Below are positions 12,201-22,510 of a stretch of 64,000 bases of DNA, one piece after another. The stretch comes from Phorcus lineatus (lineage: Eukaryota; Mollusca; Gastropoda; Trochida; Trochidae): assembly GCA_921293015.1 (NCBI GenBank), contig OV121098.1, forward strand, positions 10,019,016-10,083,015, read 5' to 3'. The notes under the pieces are model-generated. The model made no database searches and was not told the DNA's origin. It saw only the letters and a list, made by a program, of their open reading frames with translations. The translations under genes were made by a program, and so were the position numbers. Every line of letters starts with the position of its first letter. Positions within the stretch are counted from its first letter, which is position 1.

Positions 12201-13114
12201 ACAATTTCTAACATTATAGTAGTCACAGATTAACAACTCATTTGTGAAAGTTATTTACATAAAAGTGCCTCCTGACACCGTCACAGTTTTAGCCATGTGG
12301 TTATCAAAAGTAATAATAAAAGTATCAATGATTCAGCCCAAAAGGGAAATCCTTCTCTCCTTGACCATTATAAAAATTGTCGATTGTACTAAGGAATCTG
12401 TTTTCTTTTTAGGTCGCAAACCTTTGTTTTATATTGCTTTTCATAAAATTCAATACTAATATCAATATCTTACTAGTAAAAATTAAGACGAAATGTTATA
12501 TTTTGGTTTTCAGTTGCCCCTACAGTGTCAGGCGAGAACGACTCCTATCAAGTGACAGAGTTATCTCACCTGAACATCGACTGCAGGCCATACACAACTG
12601 CAGGAAATCCCCCGAGCACCAGCTACAGATGGACAGGTCCAAACAGCTTCTCTTCGTCACAACCTGTCTTGTCTATCAGAAGCGTCAGCAGAAACCAGGC
12701 AGGGATATACACGTGCAGAGCTGCAAACACTCTCACACCTACTAGAGGATCTACAGAATCAGGAATAGGAGACGGGCAGTTCAGTGTTGTTGTACAGTGT
12801 GAGTAGGAATTAACCACACTTTCTGCACTAAGAAAATAAGTAAAGACAGGTTCCAATTAAATTCAATTAACTCCATCTTAACGCTCATGAATGGTCTATT
12901 GTCCAGTGTTCAACAATAATACAACATTATGAAGTTGTCGTGATTTGTTCATATTCATATAAGAACTGCAATGGTCAGAAACCAACATAAGCATTGTTAA
13001 GCACCATAACAAATTTCATACTTATACAACATCTGGAGCTCTGAAACCGCCTATAATAAATATGATAAATCTTTGAATACTATTGATAGTTATTATTCAA
13101 AGAGTACGTAAAAG

Positions 13115-13208
<94 letters not shown>

Positions 13209-16200
13209 AAACAATCAGTTGTGGACCAATAAGTCGAAATTTGCATTGAAAAAACTCAAACCTTGTCATATAAAACGGTTTGTTGAACGAAAAGATGCGG
13301 TATACGTGGAGATAGGAACATTTTGCTAAAATTACGCCTGACACAAATGCACACAAAAAAACCTGACAGAAATGTCTTTTTCCCTATGGTGTGATTCTTT
13401 ACATTTTCTGAGAGTCGCCACAGCATCCATTAAAATTCAGTGAAAAGGTAGAGGGCGGTTACTATAAAGTTAAATGATAGGAAGAGGCCGTTAAAAGCTT
13501 GCGAAGTCTTGATAGAGCTACACGCATGACAAGACCAATGACATTGTTTTATGGTCGATGCAATGTTGAATTCCCTTCTCCCATTGTGTTAATATGTGTC
13601 AACGTCACTAATGTTATCATCTATTTTTAAGTTATTGCTATACTATAATCATACACACTCTGTCTTGTACAATGATAACTGTATTTCATCATGTCATATA
13701 ATGTTTACTGTAACCTTGTCCCCGGTATTATTGAAGTTAAACTTCTTAACATTTCTCAACATGCCTCAAGACGTTTAAGTAAGTTATTGTGTGTAGATCT
13801 CTGTCCAAATTTCAGTTATAGATCGCCCAATCTTGACGATATTACAGGCCGAGGTGAACGAAAACGAGAGTGTGAGACTCAAGTGTGAGATTCTGAGTCA
13901 ACCAACAGCGCTGTTGACGGTACGTAACATTGACAACGACACTGTTATCGTAGACCAAGAAACTAATGAGCTGACGTACACCATTCCTAGAGCTCAGTGT
14001 CTGCACAACGGCTCCTTTGTTTGCTCTGGTGAAAATAAAGTAGCTGGAGTATTATACAGCATGATGGTACCATTGAACGTTTTATGTAAGTACCAAAGCG
14101 TAATGTTACTTCTAATAGTGACAATGATAATAATTACTGATGGTGATTATTATGATACAATAATAATAGAGACAATGATGAAAACTAAAACGAAAACTAC
14201 CATTAATTCTTAGGCATATATTAATTATCATGTTACTTTTTACTCATTTTAGTTCTTATAACGAATAACCAATTTTCGATAATTTCATCATTTGAAGATG
14301 AAAGAAGACGACTAAGATTTGATTTTTTTCTCTATCAGGGACCAATTCTCTGAAAGCAGAAACTCATAGCAAAAAATTAGTAGTTAAAACAATGTTCACT
14401 TTCTTTCTTTTCGGGCACTTAAAACAATCAGCGATACCGTTGTAAGATTATGCTTTTTTATCAGATGATTATTGTTTCAGAAAACATAACAATATCTCTG
14501 GATGTCTGATCATATGAGAAGTGATTGTTGCTTTAACAATTGGCAACGTCCTAACCTTCTTATAATATTATAGAGCTGATGAATCTCCACAGGTTCACCA
14601 CGACTTGATACGAGAAAACCTTCGGGAAGAAACGTTTCAAGTGGATTAAATGATGTTGCATCTCTTCTTCTCAATGTGATATCAAACCCAGCACCTAACT
14701 TCACTTGGTATCTCAGTATCAACCAACAGCTTGTTCCTATCCCTAACATCACAAAACATGAGGTCATTTCCACAGCCAAGTACTCCGTGCTTCAGATTCA
14801 CGTCACAGACGTCAGGGATTATGCTTCGTATGTAGTAGAAGCAGCAAATAACTATGGAACACTATCTACAAAATTCAACTTGCTTCAGGAGAGTGAGTAT
14901 GTTTTAAGTTTTCAAAATGTCCCTTGCAGAATATGAATATGGATAAAAAAAAATTAAGATTTTGGTAGTGTGAAATATCTGCCAAAATTGTTCTAGTGTT
15001 ATGAAATATTTTATGTATATTGTCTCTTACATTGTCTTTATCAACGAGGCGGAGGAGGAATTCCTGGGAAAAGGACTAAGAAGAGACTGGCTGATTAATT
15101 TACATAAGTCCACGACTCCGAAATCATTTTCCATATTTATTCATGCATGACTTTAAGAAAATAGAAACTGTAATTATTTCAAATTGTATTTACACTTCAA
15201 AGATTTACAAACATGCAATTTTTAGTGCTCATTCATCGGAAATGGGATAAAACCTTGATACACGCCTAAAATGAATCCTACATTTACGTGCGTTACAATG
15301 TTTTCACACAATGCAATAAACTTGACAGCTAATGAAGTGCATCGTTCGTGCTGAGAACATGCTATCAATGTTCGTTTTAGGCGTTCCAAACTTAAAAGAT
15401 AAACACTCACTGACATTCAAATGTATCATTCATGAACTCATACCAGAGTATATTCTGTATTATGATACAACACTGGACTTTAAGCAACTGTCATCAAAGG
15501 CTTGATTTGTGTACAGCGGTCTATGTAACCTTCTTTTTTTTTCTTTAGTTGCCTTTTATCTTCGAAGACAACCATGTATCTTTTTCTATAACATTATCCA
15601 CTAGGTTCGACTTTACAAGAAATTCCATGAGACAGACTTGGAATGGGGGTTGGAATCGGTATTGCTTCAGTTCTACCAATTGTGATCGGAGTCCTCGTCT
15701 ATGTCTGGTGTGAAAGGCGAAATTTACCTAGACAGAAAGGTACGTTATGAATCTTAATGAGTCTAACTTAAAAACAAAAATCATTAAGTTTTAGTACCAT
15801 CACATTTTAAAAGAATAATTTCTAACAAACAAAATTAGCTGTACTTGAATTTTCAATTTACTTTAAATGTCGTAATTTGTTTTTCTCTTGAACATGTCGT
15901 CTTTTATTTTCAGGTGTAGATGCAAATAAGGAAACTCAAATGTAAGTAAGATCATATGAATTAAATGCATTACTAGATTCGTTTAGGTGATCCCGGGTCC
16001 AAAGGCTTTTCAAACTGACATGAATATTAATAATAATAGGGAAATGAAAAATAAAAAAGGCAACACAATATTACCCAATATTTCAATTGAACGTTGAACT
16101 AAATATGATCCATGGCAAGTACTAGCAAACTGACTATGTATTGAATAAAAGACTGCGCATTCAGTTCACACTATCATTTACAGCTTTTTTACAAAGCAAA

Positions 16201-17319
16201 GACATTGTTGAAATTCAGCAAGCGAAAAATGATTCGGTCTTACAATAAATGTCATCAACAATGCATGATTTCTGTGAAGGATTGAGGTTTGCGACATGTG
16301 CTGGATGCTATTCGGATGATTTTCATATGAATTTTATCATTTTATTTTGAATTATTTGCTAACTACCAACACAAGCAAATTTCTCTATTAAACAAAAACC
16401 CAACACCAATTTGTACAGCATCAAACCGTGATGATATTGAAGTAAAAGATAACTTATGCAGAAATACAGAACTTGTGATGCAGAAGTCAATTTATCATTT
16501 TTGAAAGGTAGAGTAGTGATGCTACATTGACGTTAATTTAGCAATGCAGTTTTTATCTTCAAACCTACTTCTGCTAAATCAAATTTGTAATAACTTACCT
16601 TTGTTGATGTTGCAGAGACATGACGTCAGCGTATCATAACGGTGTATATAATGCATGTATGGTTGAGATCGTGAACAGGTCTAAAGCATGGCTTTGATCT
16701 ATATACTTTTGTTTAAGACTCACTTGAAGGGTAGGGCTAAATATGATACTGTTTAAGGCTTAAGTAATTTACTAATGGATTTTCCAAAGGTAGATCGTTA
16801 TAGTTGAGGGCCAATTTGATATATTGAGTGATTATATATTTTTTGTATCGAGATGATTTATTATTTGACCATGTATTATTGAATAAAAAAAGTGAAAATG
16901 AATTTTTTCAGTTTCTGATGAGAGAAGAACATATTCGGACTTAACACCTACACCAGGGAACGTGTATGAAGAACTGAAAATACAACGCTCTGAAGGTGAA
17001 GTGTTTTCAGGAAATTTCTGTTTTCAAAAGAGACATACACTTTTTCAACAGAACACAACATGAGAATGAGGTTTAATTATAAATGCTGGAGTGTTCAGAT
17101 ATTTCCCCGAAATTCAATTTAACGATATAATCATTAGGCATCAACAGATTGTTGTTCATTTGTTTATTGTTCATCATGCAAATAAAATATCGCTATACCA
17201 TACATTTAATAAGGTGAATACTATTTTGTTCCCTTTATGTTTTAGATGATATTTCTGAAGGTACATCACGACATGTATACTTCACTACACCATGTGAACA
17301 TGCTTTTGGTATGCAGTAG
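9225..17319 (+). CDS. IgSF receptor with five Ig-like domains, TM segment and ITAM-like tail
   Basis: Eleven coding exons: 9225-9273, 10082-10378, 11107-11385, 12514-12798, 13816-14085, 14593-14896, 15636-15739, 15914-15941, 16616-16656, 16912-16995 and 17246-17319. They total 1,815 nt, or 604 residues plus TAG, with all phases consistent. Exon 1 encodes the signal peptide MRYNWICLLILSTEVSG. Ig-like domains span about 18-115, 117-208, 210-303, 305-393 and 395-494, each on one phase-1 exon, as usual in IgSF genes. One TM helix lies at about 499-520, followed by an ERR stop-transfer and an 80-residue tail with several tyrosines. Y560 and Y571 form YSDL-x7-YEEL. The predicted product is a type I plasma-membrane receptor that could recruit SH2-domain kinases. 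The ligand is unknown and no specific orthologue was recognised. The weakest point is the exon-2 acceptor (AAAAG|GT), which has a poor pyrimidine tract. Confidence 0.82.
9446..9669. mobile_element. MITE with 9-bp target duplication, copy 1
   Basis: Terminal inverted repeats CATTCTCTCCCAACAGAGG and its counterpart ending GGCAGAGAATC bound a 224 bp element. It is flanked by the direct repeat CTATGACAT (9437-9445 and 9670-9678). The interior holds inverted GATTGCACAA / GATTGCAT motifs. A second copy lies at 45043-45484. A 9-bp duplication points to a Mutator-like (MULE) transposase source. It sits in intron 1 of the Ig receptor. Confidence 0.8.
10082..10378 (+). CDS. exon 2: Cys-rich V-like Ig domain 1
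   Basis: It encodes residues 17-115 of the receptor. C38 and C104 are the likely B-F disulphide pair, with GDRWKC standing in for the usual DxGxYxC. Four extra cysteines (57, 68, 79, 81) suggest additional disulphides, as in many molluscan recognition domains. There is no canonical core Trp after the first Cys. The donor is TAT T|GTAAGT. Confidence 0.78.
11107..11385 (+). CDS. exon 3: Ig domain 2
   Basis: A textbook C2/I-type Ig domain: C141, W157 and the D179-A-G-Q-Y-T-C185 strand-F motif. The acceptor TTTGTTACAG and donor GTGAGT are strong, phase 1 on both sides. A dead duplicate lies at 4396-4653. Confidence 0.9.
12514..12798 (+). CDS. exon 4: Ig domain 3
   Basis: An Ig domain with C232, W248 and N-Q-A-G-I-Y-T-C276. 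It is close to domain 2: both have a TTxGxPxSTSYxW core and a CRAxN strand after the second Cys, which indicates exon duplication within the gene. Its 3' end is the source of the tandem repeat at 5837-6208. Confidence 0.9.
13118..13206 (+). repeat. (GA)n microsatellite
   Basis: About 44 near-perfect GA units in the intron between Ig domains 3 and 4. The Leu/Ser ORFs across it on the minus strand are repeat artefacts. Confidence 0.97.
13816..14085 (+). CDS. exon 5: Ig-like domain 4
   Basis: It starts after AAATTTCAG and ends TTA T|GTAAGT. C327 (SVRLKC) and C373 (GSFVC) form the core pair. The usual Trp about 12 residues after the first Cys is absent (LLTVRN), and an additional C365 lies eight residues before the second core Cys. 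It is an Ig-like fold with a relaxed core. Confidence 0.82.
14593..14896 (+). CDS. exon 6: membrane-proximal Ig-like domain 5, cysteine-less
   Basis: The pattern of an Ig domain is clear: NPAPNFTWYL holds the strand-C Trp, and DVRDYASYVVEAANNYG fits the strand-F/G region. Both canonical cysteines are replaced, by Leu in LLLNV and by Val in YVVEA. Two donors overlap at the 3' end, GTGAGT at 14893 and GTATGT at 14897. Only the second gives the phase needed to read through the TM exon, so the end is set at 14896. Confidence 0.75.
15636..15739 (+). CDS. exon 7: transmembrane segment
   Basis: GMGVGIGIASVLPIVIGV followed by LVYVWCERR is a glycine-rich TM helix with a basic stop-transfer. The acceptor is GAGACAG|ACTTGG. 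An alternative AG 30 nt upstream would run into a TGA in this frame and is rejected. The donor is AAA G|GTACGT. Confidence 0.8.
16912..16995 (+). CDS. exon 10: ITAM-like cytoplasmic exon
   Basis: It encodes FSDERRTYSDLTPTPGNV followed by YEELKI. Two YxxL motifs, Y560-SDL and Y571-EEL, are separated by seven residues. This matches the immunoreceptor tyrosine activation motif spacing (YxxL/I-x6-8-YxxL/I), with acidic residues (D555, E556) just upstream. Known ITAMs, once phosphorylated by Src-family kinases, recruit Syk/ZAP-70 through tandem SH2 domains. Whether this one does is inference. Confidence 0.78.
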
Positions 17320-17613
17320 TATGTTGGTCATCGCGAACATCAATAGTTAATCAATAGAAATTCAACTGACTTTACGCAACTGAATTAAGCTTTCTGCAAG
17401 TAAATGATTAATGGTATCATAACGACAGTACTCATACATCAGTAATACAGACATGTTTTCCTGGAAGTATCCATGGGCTACAATTGATCCTAACTCTCTC
17501 ATTGATTTTGGAACGGCACCCAGGTATAAATTTGCATTTTGCACTTTTTAATTTCAGATTCGCCCATTGTTTACCAGAATAGTTCTATTGAGCAGAAGAG
17601 AAATCCAGATTGA
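17246..17613 (+). CDS. alternative last exons of the ITAM-like receptor
   Basis: After TATGTTTTAG the frame reads DDISEGTSRHVYFTT and stops at 17317-17319. A donor inside this exon (GAAG|GTACAT, exon end 17260) joins in phase to 17558-17613 after TTTAATTTCAG, which encodes DSPIVYQNSSIEQKRNPD and ends in TGA. Both forms keep one tyrosine in the swapped part (HVYF or IVYQN). The spliced form totals 603 residues and ends near the TM side with the same ITAM-like exon. Confidence 0.6.
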
Positions 17614-18395
17614 TTTTGCCATTGTTATTTATATATCCTGTTTTCTTGGACATTACTGTGATACTGAAAACTGTTTTTAATTAAACTAACATAGTTAAAA
17701 TAGGAAAGCATTTTACATTCAGCAAAATTCCTCCTGTATTATATTTCTTAAGTTTGTATTACTTCAATAATTAGCTTTTTTCTAAGGGCAAAGTGAAAGT
17801 TTATTGGAAAATCATTATCTCTTTCGTAAAGAATATCAGTTATGAAGTATACATAGAGAACAAAGTTAAGCACCCCCCTATTTTCAAAATTGCAAAATGC
17901 ATCTGTGGAGAAAAATACGACAATATGACTAAATGGATCCCCCTGACATAGAAACTAAAGTTTTCGTGACTTAGTATCTTTAAAATCATCATACATGATG
18001 ACATTTTGAGAACTTAAGATCAAATACGTAATGGTACTGAATTTTCACCCAAAATAACTATCGTCCATTTGTCAAAAGTATGCGATGGATTCTGATGTTA
18101 GTTGTCATGAACAACAATTTTGTTAACAGGTACAATTTAACACTTTAAAAAATCATGTATCCTTCACAATAAGGACATAATTGGGTTTTGAAATTTGATA
18201 AGAGTTTTCCATAATTTTTAGAAAATGGCCATAACCAGACGAATTTGGAATAAAGGTGGTCTGATGTAACTTTGACTCAGTAACCCTATACTTCTTTTTG
18301 CTTTATAGTCGTTCTTACGGTTTAAACTGCCCCATTTAGTCCCTTTTTATGAATGGGTCTTTTTCCAAAAAATGAGACAAACAGCTTATATCCTC
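17614..18395. other. 3' flank and intergenic
   Basis: Probable 3' UTR and AT-rich spacer. No other feature was seen. Confidence 0.4.
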
Positions 18396-18397
18396 GA

Positions 18398-19117
18398 CTC
18401 ATGATATCTCACCTGTGGAGTGCCACAAGGATCTGTCCTAGGCCCAGTTCTCTTAACTCTGTATGTGAAAGATTTAGGAACTGTTGTTGATGACTATCAT
18501 ATTAATCTCCACCATTATGCTGACGACTCACAACTTTACAAAAATTTTTACCCAACCTCTCTAAATGCCAATACTGCTGTAAAGGCACTCAGATACTGCT
18601 GTCATGACATTAAAACCTGGATGTTTGACAACAAACTAAAACTTAATTGCACCAAAACTGAGGTAATCATCTTAGGCCCTTTGAAAAGGCGCACAACTTG
18701 GAGTTGGGAAGGTTTTGATTTTGACAAAACTGTCATCTCTTTCTCTGATACCGTTAAAGATCTTGGTGTAATTGTGGACTCCAATTTGTCACTTGATGAC
18801 CATGTTTCAAAACTTTGAAGAAGTTGTTTTGGTCAACTTCGAACATTGGTCATATTCGTCAATGTCTCACAACTGATGCTGCCAAAACTCTGGTAATGTG
18901 CTTAGTCATTGGTCATTTGCAACCAAGGCCCAAATCAACAAACTGCAGCGCATTCAAAATGCCGCAGCCTGGATTGTTACTCAATCCAAGAAGTATGATG
19001 ATGCTAAACCTCTCCTCGAATCCCTACATTGGCTTCCAATTGAATACAGGATTCATTATTAGCTTCTCTGCCTCACCTTCAAATGCCTCTCTGGATCTGT
19101 CCCTACATATCTAACTG
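18398..19117 (+). mobile_element. truncated L2/CR1-like LINE, RT C-terminal part
   Basis: The open frame reads [13 protein letters not shown], then [10 protein letters not shown] (the catalytic YADD box), [20 protein letters not shown] and [18 protein letters not shown]. These are in the order typical of L2/CR1-clade reverse transcriptases. After a frame change it continues with a degraded INKLQRIQNAAAWIVTQSKK and SLHWLPIEYRI region, the C-terminal thumb of the same family. The 5' part and the 3' end are missing. Confidence 0.85.
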
Positions 19118-22100
19118 ATTTTCTAACTGTCCAAAGAAATATATGCAAATATCATGTAATTTGAGATGACTTTGAGGTATCATAGTGTTGCGAAAAAGAA
19201 ACGTATAATATTGAATGTTCAATACACTTATGCAGATCCATTCTCCTTTGAGGAAAATGTTTATCGAACCCCACAATTCCTCGTAACAGTTTTCGCAGGC
19301 CATTTAAGTGACCAGGGGTCAAAATTCCGAAAACATTAAATTCTAATTTTCTCCATAAAATCCTTTATAAGTTATCAACTTCTTTAAAAATTAGTCACGT
19401 TTGTTCCTCAGCATAAAGTTAATATCATTAGGTTGGTTTTAATCTCAGAGAGTTGATATTGAATATTTCATTTGACATTTAACGGAATCGAAATTTTGAA
19501 AATATTACCTCGTCTGTCTATATCCATATGCCAAAATTTAAATTTTTGCACCAGAGACCAGACGATCCCAAAATGAGTTCAAGAATGGCTATTTCACACA
19601 TGGACAGTGGGTGATCCTTCGTCAGCTTTGCTGAAGTTATTCTTTTGACGTTGAAACGAAACCCAAATTACAAAATATTTGCACTACTATTCATGGTAAG
19701 TGAACAAACTTTCGGTATGCAGCTGTATAGCACATGGATATATGCGCATTATAAGTATGCTCTTTATTATTATTTTTTTTTTTTTTAATTATTATTATCT
19801 GTATAATAGTTTCATTAGAAATGTTCTCAGACTACAGTGATCTCCCCTATTAATACTTTTTTTTGAGTGATTCAAGTGTAGGTTCAGAGTGATTTGTTCA
19901 GGGATAAAAATAGCAGGTTGACCGCTTTTGTCGGTAATAGTCATATCAACGGTAGTCATATATCGTACGTTAATGGGTAAGTAAGACAGTAGTAAATGCT
20001 CGGAATAATGTGGTATCACTGATTTGTCATAGTTGCCAACAACTTTGAAACATCTTAAATAAACCTGCCTTTACAAAAGAAGTTGAAGGCGCATCCTTTG
20101 ATAATGAACTTCAAGTGAACATGAATTCTCCACACGATCTTTATCCACAGGCTCATCCTTCTTAACAGGAGTTCATATCTAAAGAACACTGACCACCAAC
20201 ATGAACTGTGATATCATGAACAATCCGACAACTAAACGCCACAGAATTCAGTGTAAAGGATACTTGGAATTACTTGGCTCTTGCGCATGTAATACAAAAA
20301 TTCACACTCGTTTCGTAAAAGTCATATGACACAATTCCTCGGGTAATAATCTCTATATACGTCTGTAAGATTCTATCACTCTATTTGTTGCATTTGTATA
20401 TGAATTAAGTGAATTAAAAATATGAATTCTATTATTCATTTTAATGGATAAAATTAGCAATTCTGATACTTATGAAACCAATTTGTCGTTCATCAATATT
20501 GATTTATTGCTTTGTCGCATATATAACGAGCGATGTCCAGTCATATTGGTCACAGTTTTGCCACATTAGTTTTGTTCGGCATCCCTTTATCATTCAACAA
20601 TATAACTTTTTTGACGCCATATGTGTATGTCCTTCAACCATATTGGTTTTCGTTTGGCGATATCGAATAAACAGTTTCGTTGCAATAAGTTACTTTCAAG
20701 TAATTTTGGGATATGATTTTATTTTGTAATTTGGTGCGTAGAATATGCACAATTGTAATAAAATTCAGTTTTCGTGCTGAGAAAATTCAAGTGAATTTGT
20801 AATATGGTTCAACTGGTTAAGGTGACACATCATAACTTTTTTTCAATTTCTTCGATTAGATTTATTTGATAATTCATTATTTTTACATTCTTTACATAAT
20901 TTGTCATGTAGTTAAAACGTGAGGTAGAGTCATTTATACAAAAGGTGTAATCATGGTAACTGTTACGCAACTTTATTGATGGTATAAGTTAGATATGAAG
21001 AGAAATTTACAAGTGTTATTTAAAAGTTTCATGCATTTTGTGTAACTATTCGATGGTTTGATTACTTGAGGTAATTAGAGCTTTAGTTTAAACAGACACA
21101 CACACGCGCTCACACAATGTATCCTCAGTGAATGCAAGTAATACGAAAATCAACTCCGAGTTCATATCCCATTTTGATGGTTTTTTAAGCATTGAACCAT
21201 GTAGCTTGTAAGCTTGAATGATTGTAAATTATTGAGTTCTTCTCTTTAAAATGAACATATCAACTTGTTTAAAAGATATCAGATGAAACAAGAATGAGCG
21301 TTGCTCACCATTACCTCCGATCGTGTATCCCTGAGCAACTGAACTAAAGGAAACGTCCCACATCTTATAGGTCCCTAAACTCAGACAACTAGCTGATGTG
21401 TGTAATCTGTTTTGAAGGATTTATTTGAATCATTGAACATCAAAGTTTAAGAAAAGAATTGATATTTAAAAAAGATAGAAATATTTGTTTCATATCACTC
21501 AGGGGGTATAAAAAAAGAATCAAAACGGTGTATCTATATAACGGAATAAAAAACAGTTCTTTTCCCCATCAAATAAACTTATATACAAATCTTAAAACGG
21601 CAATGGTTTTTATCTTTTATTCATATGTAAAATTTCACATCTAATGGGAAAATAAAAAATAAATGGTTGAAATAATTTCATAAAAAGAAATACAGTTGCA
21701 AGGTTAGTTTAGGTGAATAACTTTTACTTCACAGAATAAGAAAGGTCTAAGAAGCACACAAAAACTAAATTATTGCGAATGGGGAGAGATTTGTAGAGTA
21801 GCGTTCCCAGAGCTTTGAGATCAAGTACAAACTCATATTTCAAGGCACTGATGTATAGTTTTTGAAGTAAAACAGAAATGTGTCGGCATATTATTCTATT
21901 TTCAAGGGTCAATAAAAACTGAATTTAACTGACAATGCGATTCAAAGCAAAGTTGCATTTAACAAAAAAGAGCTTTCGCTGCGGTAATTGAGGAATTGGA
22001 AAACATGCATAATAATCCTACACAACTGGTATGAAAGCTTCCCTTAAACTTATTTGTTATACTGACGAGCCGTAACTTAGTTTAATATACAAAGGGATAG

Positions 22101-22500
22101 GTGTGTGTTATAGTACTTATTTCTGAGATCCAGTGGTTATTCTGTCTATATTCGGCATCTCCAATCTGATAATACAACACCGATTATAAAACGCTACAAG
22201 TATTGATTATGTGATCTCAAGAAACACATATTTTAACACCTTAAGAACCTACAGACATTTGCGTGTACTTCAGTTTTTAGTTCACAACATGCGACTCATA
22301 CTTTGTGAACTAATGCAGGTGCATTGATAGCCGAAAGGGAAAAGCAGAGTCTGTGAAATTCATCTTCATGATGAAACCAAAACTCAGATTTGAAGATCTA
22401 TCATCTGTGAATAAACCTAACAAATGATGCAGAAAGCATATTGACATTTGCCAAATGAGTCGTAATATTCTCGTTACTTATTTCTTAGTGTGTCTCAATC
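19118..22500. other. intergenic, no gene seen
   Basis: AT-rich sequence with a poly-T/A-rich stretch near 19764-19800. No exon, RNA or recognisable element was found. It lies between the 3' ends of the convergent Ig receptor and GTPase genes. Confidence 0.45.
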
Positions 22501-22510
22501 GGCAATGTTC

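Noticed and set aside
12434-12745. 103-codon + ORF overlapping Ig exon 4
   Set aside because: It is in a different frame from the Ig domain with Cys-Trp-Cys pattern and strong splice sites.
13093-13356. Minus-strand (Leu-Ser)n ORF
   Set aside because: Translation of the intronic (GA)n microsatellite.
15604-15635. Upstream acceptor for the TM exon of the first receptor
   Set aside because: Using it with the nearer donor brings an in-frame TGA. The acceptor at 15635 with the donor at 14897 keeps the frame open.
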